Assembly: GCA_963849635.1 (NCBI GenBank)
Contig: CAWKIA010000015.1
Location: forward strand, 1-64,000
Direction: 5' to 3'
Source of the DNA: CAVRUD01 sp963849635
GTDB lineage: Bacteria; Chloroflexota; Chloroflexia; Thermomicrobiales; UBA6265
Length of the DNA stretch: 64,000 nucleotides
The position numbers were made by a program, and so were the translations under genes. Below, piece after piece: positions 30,826-41,407 of the stretch. A model generated the notes under the pieces. That model ran no database searches. It saw only the letters and a program-made list of their open reading frames with translations, and was not told the DNA's origin. How positions within the stretch are numbered: position 1 is the stretch's first letter; each line of letters opens with the position of its first letter.

Positions 30826-31195
30826 ATGGGGACGATCTGGCGTCGGCCCGGGAAGCGTACAGCCGACTGGGCCGTGACGCCGCGTCGAGGGGCCCGGACG
30901 GTCTAGCACAACATGTCGGCCTGGGCACTCCACGAGAGGTAGTGGGCATCGAACGGTCCTGCTACCGGCGTGCACTACCTGTTTTCCCCCGTTGTGCCTC
31001 TACATGGCCGGCCCGCCGGGCCGTGGGTAGGGTCACCTAGGCCCTTCGCCAATCCTCGGCGCGCTAAATGGTCAAATGCCTCCACAGACCGCCGGGGCTC
31101 GACCCGCCATGCTCGAATCGTGCCCGCCGTTTGGCGGCGCGTAGTCCACAGCCGGCGCGTCGACGTCCCGGGAACCGAGGACCTCGACGGCAGAA

Positions 31196-34100
31196 ATGGT
31201 CCCCCCGACAATGCGCTCTCTTATCCGCCGTCTGGCGGCCGCGTTCGTGGTCATGGCCATGCTCGCGGGCCCGCTGGCCGCGTCCGCCGCCCCGGCGCGC
31301 GCCCCGTCCCCCATCTCCGACACGTCCGACCGCCCCGCCGAGACTCGGCAGGACATCGCCGCAGCCCAGGAGGGTGCTGCCCTCGGCACGCCCGAAGCCG
31401 CCTCCGACCCGTCCATCGCCGATCGGGCCGAGGAGCCCGCGGCCGCCGACGAGCCTCCGCCGCCCGCCGAGGAGGCGCCGCCGGCCGCCGACGGAGCCGT
31501 CGCGGTCGAGACACCGCCGGCGCCGGCCGAGGCCCCGAGCGACCCTGCCGGCGAGGCGCCGCCCGCCGAGCCGGTGACCGAGCCCGTGCCCGCGCCGGCC
31601 ACCGAGCCCGCGCCGGCCCCGCCGGAGCAGCCGCCGGTCGACGCCCCTGCCGGCGACCCGACCGCCGAGCCCGAGGACCCCACCGGCGGCCCGAGTACCG
31701 AGCCCGACGCCCTGGCCCCCGACGACGATGCCGCCGCAGAGCCAACCGAGGCCGGCACCGCCGAGCCCAAGGCCGACCAGGCCGACCAGGCCGAGGAGAC
31801 CCCGACCCTGGCCCTCGCCGCCAACCAGCCGCCGGTCGCGGTCGCCGATGCCTACGCCGTCAAGCAGGGTGGGACCTTGACCGTGGACGCCGCTTCGGGA
31901 CTGCTCGCCAACGACGCCGACGCCGATCTCGACCCCATCTCCGCGCTCGTCTCGTCCGATCCGCTGCCGAACGGCACGCTCGCCGCCAACGGCGACGGAT
32001 CCTTCATCTACACCCCGAACGACGGGTTCACCGGCACGGAGACCTTCACCTACATCGTCTCCGACGGGACCTTCGACTTCAGCGAGCCGGCCACGGTCAC
32101 GATCACCGTCGCGGGCAACGGGCCCCCGATCGCGGTCAACGACGGCTACACCGTCGGGCAGGACGAGACCTTGTCGGTCGACGCCGCGTCCGGGGTGCTC
32201 GCTAACGACGCGGATCCCGACGGCGACCCGATCGCGATCACCGTCCTCCAGATCAGCGCGACATTGGGCACGGTGTCCGCCCTCTCCCCCGACGGCGCCT
32301 TCACCTACGACCCGCCGGCCGGCTTCGTCGGCACCGACAGCTTCGGGTACATCATCTCGGACGGCTTCGCCCAAAGCGGGTCCGCCACCGTCACGATCAC
32401 CGTGGTTCCGGCGGGCAACGGGCCCCCGGTCGCCGGCGACGACGGCTACACCGTCGGGCAGGACGAGACCTTGTCGGTCGACGCCGCGTCCGGGGTGCTC
32501 GCTAACGACGCGGATCCCGACGGCGACCCGATCGCGATCACCGTCCTCCAGATCAGCGCGACATTGGGCACGGTGTCCGCCCTCTCCCCCGACGGCGCCT
32601 TCACCTACGACCCGCCGGCCGGCTTCGTCGGCACCGACAGCTTCGGGTACATCATCTCGGACGGCTTCGCCCAAAGCGGGTCCGCCACCGTCACGATCAC
32701 CGTCGAGGCCAACGGCGCGCCGGTCGCCACGGACGATGCCTACAGCGTCAAGCAGGACGCGACCTTGGCCGTTGATGCCGCGGCCGGCCTCCTGACCAAC
32801 GACACCGACCCCGAGGGCGACCAACTCACCGTCGAGGACGCCATCAATCCGGCGCACGGCACCTTGACCTTCGACGCCGACGGCTCGTTCGTCTACACCC
32901 CGGACGCCGGCTTCACCGGCACCGACGGCTTCCAGTACACCCTCTTTGACCAGACCGACAGCGCCACCGCCAACGTGACGATCGAGGTCGTCTCGAACAC
33001 GGGACCGGTCGCTACGGACGATGCATACACGGCTCATCAGGACACCCCGTTGACGGTCGCGGCCGGCGCGGGCGTGCTCGCCAACGACACGGACCCAGAC
33101 GGCGACGCCCTGACGATCGACGGCTTCGGCGGCACCGCCCACGGCACCATCTCCATGGGTTCGGGCGGCTCGTTCGTGTACACCCCGGCGGCCGGGTTCG
33201 TCGGCACGGACGGGTTTGGCTACACTGTCACGGACGGCGGAGCCACCGACGACGCGGTCGTGACGGTCACCGTGCACGGCGGCAATCGGCCCCCGGTCGG
33301 CCAGGGGGACAGCTACGAGACGGTCCAGAGCCAGGTCCTGACCGTCGACGCCCCGGGCGTGCTCGCCAACGACACGGACTTGGACGGCGACCTGCTGCAG
33401 GTGGAGCGGTCGAGTGATCCCTCCCAGGGCAAGGTGCGGGTCTCCCGCAACGGGTCGTTCGTCTACACCCCCGATCCCCAGTTCGTCGGGACCGACTCGT
33501 TCACCTACCGGGTGACCGACGGCGTCGCGACGAGCGGCGACATCACCGCCAGGATTGTCGTCGCGGCGCCGGTCAACACGGCGCCGGTCGCCGTCGACGA
33601 CGCCTACACCGTCACCCAGGGCGCGATCCTCGACGTGGACGCGCCGGGGCCGTTCGCCAACGACACCGATGCCGAGGGCGATCCCTTCGTCCTCGACTTC
33701 GTGGGAACCGTCGCCCACGGCACGCTCTTCGGGCTCGATCCCGACGGCGCCTTCACCTACACCCCGGACGCCGGCTTCGTCGGAACCGACTCGTTCGTCT
33801 ACCGGATCAAAGACATTTCCGAAGGCCTAATCAGCACGTCAGGCACGGTCACGATCACGGTCGCCGCCGCCGAGCCGAACACCGCGCCCGTCGCCGTCGA
33901 CGACGCCTTTACCGTGGGGCAAGGCGCCACACTGACGGTCGCTGTGCCGGGAGTCTTCGCCAACGACGCCGACGCCGAGGGCGACCCGTTCGTCCTCGAC
34001 TTCTCCGGGATCCCCACCAACGGCACACTCTTGGGGCTTGAGCTCGACGGCTCGTTCACCTATACCCCGGACGCCGGCTTCGTGGGCACCGACTCGTTCA

Positions 34101-35619
34101 CCTACGCCATCAAGGACATCGCCGAGGACCTGATCAGCCCGCGGGCCACCGTCACCATCACCGTCACCGCCACCGGGACAAACACCCCGCCGGTCGCCGT
34201 CGACGACAGCGTCACCACCCCCAAGATGCGCCGGTGGTCATCGACGCCATCGCCAACGACTCCGACCCCGACGGCGATGCCATCTCCTTCTCGGGCATCA
34301 TCTCCGGTGACCACGGCATCTCCGAGTTCGTCGGCGACGGCACCCTCCGCTACACGCCGGACCCCGGCTTCACCGGCACCGACGCGTTCATCTACAACAT
34401 CACCGACGGCACCGACATCAGCAACACCGCCACCGTCACCGTAACCGTCACCGCTGCCGACGCCAACACACCGCCGACCGCGGCCGATGACAGCTTCACC
34501 ACCCCGCAGGACACCGCCCTGTCCGTCCCCGCCCTCGGCGTCCTCGCGAACGATTCCGACGCCGACGGCGACGCGCTGGAGGCGTCGCTCGCCCTGGCGA
34601 CCGGCCCCGCGCACGGCACGCTGGACGCCCTCGTCCAGGACGGCTCCTTCCTCTACACGCCGGACCTCGGCTTCGTCGGCAGCGACACCTTCCGCTACGG
34701 CGCCTTCGACCCGGACGGCGCCAGTAGCGATCCGGCCACCGTCACCATCACCGTGACCGCCGCGGTCAACACCCCGCCGGTCGCCGTGGACGACGCCTAC
34801 ACCGTCGCCGAGGACGGCACCCTCACGGTCGACATCGCCACGGGCGTCCTCGCCAACGATTCCGACGCCGACGGCGACACCCTCTTCGCCGTCGGCGGTG
34901 GCCCCGCCGGCCACGGCTCGCTCGTCTTCCGGGCGGACGGCTCGTTCGACTACACGCCCGACACCGGCTTCAGCGGCACCGACACTTTTACCTACCAGAT
35001 CACCGACGGCGGCTCCGTCGCCGATGACGGCCAGGTAACCATCACCGTCACCGCCGCCCCGCCCAACGGATCCCCGAGCCCGGAACCTTCCCCAGACCCG
35101 TCCCCAGCCCCGAGCCCAGCACCAAGCCCGGAGCCGAGCCCCGAGCCGAGCCCGGACCCCTCCCCCGAGCCGACTGACCCCCCGACCGACGAGCCCACTG
35201 GCGAGCCGACCGAGGAACCCGGCGGAGAAGCGACCCCGACCGCACCCGCGACCCCGGCGCAGGAACCGCCCGCAGGCGAAGGATCCGCCGAGGGGCCGGC
35301 CGCAACCCCGGGACAGCCTGGCAATCCCCCCGGCGGCCCGAACCCCGGCTCGCCCGTCGGCGGCCAAAGCCCGAGCCCGACCCTCCCGGCCGATCCGGCT
35401 GACGCCGACAAGAACTCCATCCCGACCCAGCGCGACGACGCGGCCAGCCCGGCGCGGGATCAGGCGGCCGGCTCCACCGCCAGCGAGCTTCCCCACACCG
35501 GCTCCGGCACCAACACCGCGCAGCACAGGGCGCCTTGGCTCTCCCTGGTCCTGCTCGCCGCCGGCCTCTTCGGTGCCTGGCTCGCCATTCGCCGCCGCGC
35601 TAGCACGGGCTGGCGGTAA
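31196..35619 (+). CDS. LPxTG-like surface adhesin with eleven cadherin-like repeats (frame-disrupted)
   Basis: A wall- or surface-anchored protein of about 1,474 residues. It has a signal peptide (RRLAAAFVVMAMLAGPLAASA), a long Pro/Ala/Glu-rich region to about residue 205, then eleven tandem Ig/cadherin-like repeats of about 100 residues. Each starts PPVAVDDAYTV and carries LANDxDxDGD (a likely calcium site) and GSFxYTPDxGFxGTDSFTY. A (SP-E/D-P)n Pro-rich spacer follows, then LPHTGSG, a hydrophobic helix SLVLLAAGLFGAWLAI and RRRASTGWR. This is the layout of a sortase substrate with LPHTG in place of LPxTG. One missing base near 34225 shifts the frame in repeat nine (PK|DAPVVIDAIAND if a G is restored). 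Repeats two and three are 265 bases identical. No sortase gene is in the window. Confidence 0.88.
32139..32703 (+). repeat. exact 265-bp tandem repeat inside the adhesin gene
   Basis: Bases 32139-32403 and 32439-32703 are identical, spaced by exactly 300 bases (one domain unit, in frame). The other nine repeats have diverged widely, so this pair arose recently by duplication or gene conversion, or is an assembly artefact. Confidence 0.85.
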
Positions 35620-35625
35620 CCGCAC

Positions 35626-35651
35626 GGGGGAGAGGCCGAAGACTCTCCCCC
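35626..35651 (+). terminator. 9-bp hairpin after the adhesin gene
   Basis: Perfect stem 35626-35634 with 35643-35651 and an eight-base loop, seven bases after the stop codon. It has no T-run. Confidence 0.55.
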
Positions 35652-35696
35652 AGCACACCCGACCATTTCCGCCACCCATCCCATGGAGAGAAGACC

Positions 35697-35918
35697 ATGA
35701 ATCCGCCACCCTCGATCGATCGACCGCATCCAATCGGCCTCACCTACGCCAGTTGGCATGCCCACCTTGCCGCCCGCACCCGAACCACCCTCCTCTTCCT
35801 TCCGCGCCGGTCCGCCGCGCACACGGACCGGTCGTCACGGGGTGCCGAGCGGATCGCGCACCTCTCGACCGCGGAGTGGCTGGCGCACCTCTCCGGCTCG
35901 GGCCAGCGCGCGGCCTAG
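35697..35918 (+). CDS. small basic protein, 73 aa
   Basis: Starts MNPPPSIDRPHPIGL with GGAGAG nine bases before the ATG. The second half is Arg/His-rich (ARTRTTLLFLPRRSAAHTDR) and ends LSTAEWLAHLSGSG. There is no signal peptide or membrane segment. Composition resembles the small genes at 50360 and 50748 (hydrophobic N-terminus, Arg-rich tail) but the sequences do not align well. It lies between the adhesin and the exported cupin gene and is unrecognised. Confidence 0.45.
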   Translation: MNPPPSIDRPHPIGLTYASWHAHLAARTRTTLLFLPRRSAAHTDRSSRGAERIAHLSTAEWLAHLSGSGQRAA

Positions 35919-36011
35919 CGTGCCGAGGATCCCCAACCGCGCGACATCGCCCAACCGGCCGGCCCGAGCCGGCCCCGTCCATTCGATCACCAACGACCAA
36001 GGAGCTCTCCG

Positions 36012-36911
36012 ATGTCCCTCCGAAACCTCGTCGCCATCACCGCGCTCGTCATCACTACCCTGTTGACACGCGGCGCCGGCGCTACCACCGAGACCACCGC
36101 ACCGCCACCCGGCGTCTCCCCCTTCGTCCTGGCCAGCGCCACCCTCGACGTTCTCCCGTCCGCCCCGGCTCTGATCGGCATGGAGCGCGACACCTTCGCC
36201 CCCGGCGCCAGCCGCGCCATCGATGTCGGCGCCCACGGCAACGTCGCCGTCCTCGAATCGGGCGAACTGACCCTCACCTTCGATCACGAAACGGCCATCA
36301 CCCGTCCCGCCACGGCCACGACCCCGAGCGCCACGCGGCAGATCGCGGCGGGGGCGGAATCCGTCATCGCCGCCGGCGATGCGCTCTACCTGCCCGGCGG
36401 CGGCACCGGCACCATAAGTAATCTGGGCACGCAGCCCGCCGCGCTCGTCGTCGCCTTCATCGGCGTCCTCGAAGGTGACCCGTCCGGTCCGCCTCCCGCC
36501 GGTCCGGAAGGCGTCAGCGCGGAGCTCCTCGCCCTCGGGTTCACCGAGACGGTCCCCGCCGCGCCGGGCGTCCTGGCGATGACCCGCCTCGGCCTCGATG
36601 CCGGCGCCGTCTTCGCCAGCGACGGTGCAACCCCATCCCTGCGCCTCATCGTCGCCGAGTCCGGCCCCGTTGACGTCACCTTCGACGCCGCGGTCGTCGT
36701 CACCCGCGCCGCCTCACACACCCCGGAACCGACCCCGGCCGGCCAGCCGATCCGGCTCAATGCGGGCGACGTGGTCCTCGTGCCCCCGTCCGCCAGCGGC
36801 GCGTTCACCAACCCGGGGCCGGCCACCCTCACGCTGCTCACCGCCAGCCTGCAGGAGGCCTCGGCCGGTGCCGAAGAGTCCGTTTCCATGGAAACGGGCA
36901 CGACTCGCTAA
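36012..36911 (+). CDS. exported double-cupin protein
   Basis: A 299-residue secreted protein. Signal peptide: LVAITALVITTLLTRGAGA. The mature part has two cupin-like halves: FAPGASRAIDVGAHGNVAVLESGELTL with DALYLPGGGTGTISNLG for the first, and LDAGAVFASDGATPSLRLIV with AGDVVLVPPSASGAFTN for the second. The cupin metal ligands are mostly replaced (few His), so it may bind a ligand rather than catalyse. AAGGAG at good spacing supports the ATG at 36012. It may bind a small molecule or glycan outside the cell; the family is otherwise unknown to me. Confidence 0.75.
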   Translation: MSLRNLVAITALVITTLLTRGAGATTETTAPPPGVSPFVLASATLDVLPSAPALIGMERDTFAPGASRAIDVGAHGNVAVLESGELTLTFDHETAITRPATATTPSATRQIAAGAESVIAAGDALYLPGGGTGTISNLGTQPAALVVAFIGVLEGDPSGPPPAGPEGVSAELLALGFTETVPAAPGVLAMTRLGLDAGAVFASDGATPSLRLIVAESGPVDVTFDAAVVVTRAASHTPEPTPAGQPIRLNAGDVVLVPPSASGAFTNPGPATLTLLTASLQEASAGAEESVSMETGTTR

Positions 36912-36941
36912 ATCCCCGCCGGATGACAGCCGCGCATCGAA

Positions 36942-36969
36942 ACGGGGAGGGCGATATCGCCCTCCCCGT
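36942..36969 (+). terminator. 28-bp perfect palindrome after the cupin gene
   Basis: Bases 36942-36969 read the same on both strands (core GGGCGATATCGCCC). It sits 30 bases after the stop codon. It is most likely a terminator; with no spacer between the arms it could also form a DNA cruciform. Confidence 0.55.
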
Positions 36970-37515
36970 CGCATTCCAATTGAGGTATCCGGTCCCGCCT
37001 ACAGCCCGGCGCAATCCCCGGTCTTGGCCCCGCCGACGGTGTTGTTTTGTCCCAAGTTGGTCACCGGGCCGTTGCCCGAACAGGCGAGGTCCGCCTCGAT
37101 CTAGGTGCGCCCCCAATCGATACGGATGACCGGGAGGGTCAATCCGGCCGGGTTGGGCCATGCACCCCACGACATCCGGCGGATCTTCGCGCCGGTGTGA
37201 CCGGACTCGGAGCCTGTCCGGGGAGTGCCCGGGGCGCCGGGTCGATCGTCGACTGGCGCGTGGGCGCGTTTCGTGGCATCGTCAACGTGGCGTCGTTGAA
37301 ACCGATCTTCGCTCTTGAGGGGCTATAGCAGTATGGCAGGCATCTACACCACGACGATCTAAGCGCTCGCGCGAACTCGCGTGGTGACGGGCCTCCGCGC
37401 CCATCTCATCCCGAAACCATCACCATCCGCTCCCTCCGAGTCGCCGCGAGCGTCCCCCATGGACGTTCCGATGTTGCGTGTCTTTCCGCGCGACGTGCGA
37501 CCCGAAGGACCGTGG
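36970..37515. other. gap before the MFS gene
   Basis: No coding frame of convincing character. The last 130 bases are an open extension of the MFS frame with possible alternative starts (GTG 37381, ATG 37459), so the true transporter start could lie here. Confidence 0.4.
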
Positions 37516-38706
37516 ATGTTCGCTCGCCGCAAATCCCAGGGCTGGACCACCACCGAGCGCGTCGCCTTCGCCGCATTCCTCGGCCAGCTCTACTTCTACC
37601 TGCCCGCCGCCACCCCCTACCTCCTGGCCCGCGACCTCAGCCTGACCCAGATCAACAGCCTCCAGACGGTCCTTATCCTCAGCCAACTGTTGCTGGAGGT
37701 CCCGACCGGCATCGTCGCCGACCGGTTCGGCCGCCGCTGGAGCCTCATCCTCGCCGCCGCCTTCCTGGCCGTGGCAGAGACCGGCTTCCTCTTCGCCCGC
37801 GATTACCCGACCTTCGTCCTCGTCCAAATCGTCACCGGGCTGAGTTTCGCCCTCGCCTCCGGCAGCCGCGACGCCCTCGTCTACGAGTCGTTGCCGCCCG
37901 ACAACCGCACGGAGCGGATGCACCGGGCGAATGGGCTCATCGGCGCGGCTACCCAGACCGGCAACCTCCTCGCCTTCGCCGCCGGCGGCGTCCTCGTTGC
38001 CAGCCTGACCGTCGGCCGCATCTCGGCCGCGATCGTGCTCACCATCCTGATGCTGATCGCCGCCCTCGTCGCGACCGCCACCATCCGCGAACCCAAAACC
38101 TCCAGCGGGTCCGCCCATCCCCGCGCGATGATCGCGATGCTCCTCGACGGCATCGGCCTACTCCGCCAGAACCCAGGCCTGCGCCGGATCGTGCTCCTCG
38201 CCCTCCTGACCCAGTCCTTCGGCGCCTACCTGCTCTTGCTCTATCAGGCCTACTTCCTCGACCTGGAGGTGCCCGGCGTCTGGTTCGGTCTGGCCCTCGC
38301 GATCGGGTCGGGCCTGGGCATCGCCGGTCAGCGGTACGCCTACCTGCTCCCCCGAAAGCTTGGAGCTCGCCGCGGGGTCCTGCTCGCCACGATCGTTCCC
38401 GGCCCGCTCTACCTCCTAATGGCAGTCACCACCCACCCCGCGCTCGCGGTTGCCCTCTTCTGCCTCCTGTGGGGCGCCATCCTGGTCGCCCCGCCCTTGC
38501 TCTCCGGCTACACCAACGCCCTCATCCCGGACGGCTACCGCGCCACCGCCCTCTCCCTGATCAGCCTGCTCGTCTCGATCTACCTTGTCGTGATGGGCCC
38601 GCTCCTGGGCGCCATCGCCGACCGCTCGGTCGCAGCCTCGTTCGCGCTCATGGGTGCGCTCGTCCTCGCCGGCGCCCTGACCATCCGCATCGACGATGTG
38701 GCATAA
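37516..38706 (+). CDS. MFS transporter
   Basis: A 396-residue membrane protein with about twelve helices and the major-facilitator layout. Motif A between helices 2 and 3 reads GIVADRFGRRWSLIL. The substrate is not readable; the pattern (FALASGSRDALVYESLPP after helix 4) is seen in many uncharacterised bacterial MFS exporters. ATG at 37516 is chosen for AAGGA at seven bases and because the upstream residues (RVFPRDVRPEGPW) are not typical of an MFS start. Single gene, no linked regulator. Confidence 0.88.
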   Translation: MFARRKSQGWTTTERVAFAAFLGQLYFYLPAATPYLLARDLSLTQINSLQTVLILSQLLLEVPTGIVADRFGRRWSLILAAAFLAVAETGFLFARDYPTFVLVQIVTGLSFALASGSRDALVYESLPPDNRTERMHRANGLIGAATQTGNLLAFAAGGVLVASLTVGRISAAIVLTILMLIAALVATATIREPKTSSGSAHPRAMIAMLLDGIGLLRQNPGLRRIVLLALLTQSFGAYLLLLYQAYFLDLEVPGVWFGLALAIGSGLGIAGQRYAYLLPRKLGARRGVLLATIVPGPLYLLMAVTTHPALAVALFCLLWGAILVAPPLLSGYTNALIPDGYRATALSLISLLVSIYLVVMGPLLGAIADRSVAASFALMGALVLAGALTIRIDDVA

Positions 38707-38810
38707 CGGTTGGACAAGCTCCTCGGCGTCGTACCGGCGACGGCGTGGCATCGGACGTGCGGCAGGCATCGGGCGGGTGATACATCGAAAGATGCGCGAG
38801 GGGAGCGGCC

Positions 38811-39083
38811 GTGTTCGAGATGGCCTTCGAGATCTGGCAGCAGCGAGACAGCGGCGAGCGCTACCTGGTGGGCTGCCGCTCCGGGGCGGCGTACGTCGTG
38901 GTCGGCCCGCTGAGCCCGACCGAGGACCCACGCCGGGCCCTGGAGCAGCGCGCCCCCCGGCGCTACACCGGCGCCGCCATCGCCGACATGCACTGCCACC
39001 CCGAGCGCTACCGGCGGGAATACGCGACCGACCAGGACGGGCGGGCCGTGCTCGTCGAGGACCCCGAGGACCCAGGCGCCTAA
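38811..39083 (+). CDS. small conserved protein, unknown function (paralogue of 113-376)
   Basis: A 90-residue soluble protein matching the one at 113-376 over its length ([38 protein letters not shown]). The GTG at 38811 has AGGGGAG upstream; the ATG three codons later aligns with the paralogue and could equally be used. It has no signal peptide or membrane helix. Unlike the first copy it is not followed by the 146-residue gene. Two well-conserved copies 38 kb apart suggest a small gene family in this genome. Confidence 0.6.
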   Translation: MFEMAFEIWQQRDSGERYLVGCRSGAAYVVVGPLSPTEDPRRALEQRAPRRYTGAAIADMHCHPERYRREYATDQDGRAVLVEDPEDPGA

Positions 39084-39252
39084 TCCGGAGCACCGTGGCC
39101 AGGGATTGCTCTCCCGGCCCATCTTGGTTGTTATCACCAGCGCCGATTGAGAACGTCCAAGATCGGCGACGCCCCGGAGAGTCCCCTCCGCGCCGTCCGG
39201 GACGTTAGATGGCCCGCTACCGCGCGGGGACGGTCGGGGCGTCCGGGTTCGT

Positions 39253-39864
39253 CTACGCCGCTGCGGCCGCGAACGCGGCGGACTCGCATCGCGGCAGGCA
39301 AATCGTCGGCGTACCGAAGACTGTGCAACAGGCGGTGCCTACCACCACACAGAAGCTGCCCTCGGCGCACTCTGCACTCGAAGCGCAGGACGTTTCGGGG
39401 CATACGGATGGCGTGAAGCAAACGCCGCCGCCCTCGATCGTGGAACCGCAGAGGCATCCCGACCCGCACTCTTGGTCGCCCGCGCATGCGTTGGCTCCGG
39501 CACAGGTCGGGTCGGGGTTTGTGTTGAGCGGGGGTAGCGTCGTGGTAGTGGTCGTTGTGGTCGTGGTCGGGGCAGCCGTGGTGGTCGTGGTCGTGGTCGG
39601 CGACGTGACGGTGCCGGTGCAATTACCCAGCGGCATGCAGCGGCTGTTGCCGTTGCCGAAGACGCAGCAGACGCAGCCGTTGGTACAGACGCCGGGGTTG
39701 GCGGCGCACACCTTGTTGCCGCACTGGGCCTGCGTGACCTGGGCCCTGCTCGACCGGGCACCGAGCAGCCCGGCGGCGAGCGCGCCGATGCCGCCGAGGA
39801 CGCCGCGGCGCGTTCGTCGCCTGGCGAGCGAGCGGGTGAGGGAATCGAAGCGTGACACATCCAT
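39253..39864 (-). CDS. Tat-exported Cys-rich protein with a Thr stalk
   Basis: A 203-residue exported protein, intact. Leader: RFDSLTRSLARRRTRRGVLGG and a hydrophobic stretch. Start 39864 is chosen for AGGGG at seven bases. The first Cys module (CGNKVCAANPGVC, GCVCCVF) matches the one at 13128. A short TTTTTTTAAPTTTT stalk follows, then a module with CGSGCLCGSTIEGGGVCF and AECAEGSFCVV that matches the N-terminal module of the protein at 57747. It thus links the two other stalk proteins. All Cys are outside the cell after export; probably disulfide-bonded. Function unknown. Confidence 0.8.
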   Translation of the reverse strand: MDVSRFDSLTRSLARRRTRRGVLGGIGALAAGLLGARSSRAQVTQAQCGNKVCAANPGVCTNGCVCCVFGNGNSRCMPLGNCTGTVTSPTTTTTTTAAPTTTTTTTTTTLPPLNTNPDPTCAGANACAGDQECGSGCLCGSTIEGGGVCFTPSVCPETSCASSAECAEGSFCVVVGTACCTVFGTPTICLPRCESAAFAAAAA

Positions 39865-40032
39865 GCACATCCCCTTTAGATCGTCCGACCATGAACACCG
39901 CAACTGTCCGGCCGTCGTCCCGGCGGCTCCGGCCCACGACAACCATGCTACGGATCTCCCTGGATGGGGGATAGGGGGGAAAAGTACGTACTCCCGCCTC
40001 GGATGACGGGGGGAATTACCATGGGCTTCGCT

Positions 40033-40206
40033 TCAAGGTGAATCTCGGTACCGTCTGCCGCTGCGCTGGGACCCGGCCAGCGCGATCGCCCGCGCCGAGG
40101 CACCCCGGGCACCGGCGAGGAGGGCGCCGAGGCCGGCGAGGATGCCGCGCCGGGTCTTGGCCACGGACATGGACTGGGTCAGGGAATCGAACCGTCGTGG
40201 GTCCAT
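40033..40206 (-). pseudogene. orphan Tat leader of the RFD...RR type, truncated
   Basis: Starts RFDSLTQSMSVAKTRRGI after MDPR, with AAAGGG at eight bases, then a hydrophobic LAGLGALLAGARGASA segment. It ends after only 57 residues in unrelated sequence (GSQRSGRRYRDSP) with no Cys module. It is 169 bases from the start of the related gene at 39864 on the same strand. Likely the surviving 5' end of another member of this exported family. Confidence 0.55.
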
Positions 40207-40345
40207 TCGCGTTTCCCTTTGCTCTTTGATTTGGGCGGCCGTTGCGCAGCGAGGATGGGGCCCCTGTAGGGCAACATAACGGCGAGGTCAATCGGCCCCC
40301 CGCCCGTTCACCCCGGATTCTGGGAAGGCGCTGTCTTCGGCCGCA

Positions 40346-41407
40346 TCACCAGCTGCTCCCGTCCCTCCCGGCGGATCGGCGCCGGTTCCTCGCCGCCGCC
40401 GCCGGCCGCTGCGGGGCGGTGTCCGGCTGCCCCGTGGGCGGGTTCCTGGTGCCCAGGGCGTAGCGCGGCGGAATCCCCTCCGTGCCGCGGACGAGCAGGA
40501 CGTACATCGTCGCCAGGATCGGCAGATGGCCGATCAGCTCCGTCGGCGGCAGGAACGGGATCCCCAGGTTGAACGGGATCCACAGCGCCAGGATGACCAC
40601 CCTGGGCAGGTAGCCGCACAGCAGCGCCGCCCCGGCTGTCGCCTCCGTGATCCCCGCCGCGTAGACGAACCTCCGGTCCGTCCACCACTCCCAACCCAGC
40701 TCCTGGGGCACATTGAACTCCGGATACTGGTGTAGGAAGGCCACTCCCAGGTCCGGCGCCAGCAGCTTCTCGGTGAATCCCAGAATGATGATCGAGATCC
40801 CCGCTGTCCAGCGCAATATCGGTAAGGCGTACGGCAGCAACTTGTCGGAGAGGGCCGTGCGGTCCTCCTCGACCCCATCCTCGTAGCGCACCACCCCCCG
40901 CCCGACCGCGACCAGGTAGAGCGCGATCCCGACGAAGATGATCTGCTCCAGCGCCTCGTACCAGGCGGCGTACCCGAACGCCAGGAAGAACAGGCCGATA
41001 ATGATGAGGGCGCCGATCCGGGTCAGGACACCGGTGATGAACGAGAACCCCGCCACGATCGCGACCGCCGCGATTGCCCCACCGAGCAGATTCTCCGGCA
41101 GATCGATATTGGGCACGAACAGTTCGAGTTGGGTCGCGGCGTAGATCAGGGCGATCGCCGCCTGCACCCCCAGAATCGCCGGCGCGGCCGGCTCCAGCCG
41201 TTGGAACACTGGAGGCCGCGGCCAGAGCGGATCGCCCAGGGCCCGCTGCCCCAGCGCCAGCGCCGCCACCGTCCCCCCGATCGCCAGCAGGGCGAGGAGC
41301 ACCGGCACTGAGACGATCCGATCCCACTCCGGCTCCCAGTACGGCCCGTCCGGCGTGAACCAGCGCACATGCGCGATTGCGTGGAGGTGCGGAAAGGGTT
41401 GAGCCAT
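40346..41407 (-). CDS. DoxX-like membrane protein
   Basis: A 353-residue inner-membrane protein with about eight helices (SVPVLLALLAIGGTVAALALG, AAVAIVAGFSFITGVL, LIIIGLFFLAFGYAAW, LRWTAGISIIILGFTEKLL and others). The GISIIILGFTEKLL and later AGITEATAGAALLCGY segments resemble the DoxX/terminal-quinol-oxidase-like family, here duplicated or extended relative to short DoxX proteins. The C-terminal 45 residues are basic and probably cytosolic. ATG at 41407 with GAAGGA upstream. Role unknown. Confidence 0.75.
   Translation of the reverse strand: MAQPFPHLHAIAHVRWFTPDGPYWEPEWDRIVSVPVLLALLAIGGTVAALALGQRALGDPLWPRPPVFQRLEPAAPAILGVQAAIALIYAATQLELFVPNIDLPENLLGGAIAAVAIVAGFSFITGVLTRIGALIIIGLFFLAFGYAAWYEALEQIIFVGIALYLVAVGRGVVRYEDGVEEDRTALSDKLLPYALPILRWTAGISIIILGFTEKLLAPDLGVAFLHQYPEFNVPQELGWEWWTDRRFVYAAGITEATAGAALLCGYLPRVVILALWIPFNLGIPFLPPTELIGHLPILATMYVLLVRGTEGIPPRYALGTRNPPTGQPDTAPQRPAAAARNRRRSAGRDGSSW

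Noticed and set aside
31064..33718. Very long open frame (884 codons) on the strand opposite the adhesin gene
   Set aside because: It mirrors the repeats of the real gene and has Val/Asp/Gly/Arg composition from antisense GC-rich codons; no ribosome-binding site or family. Similar antisense frames at 1153-2967, 6387-7799 and 34102-35733 were rejected for the same reason.
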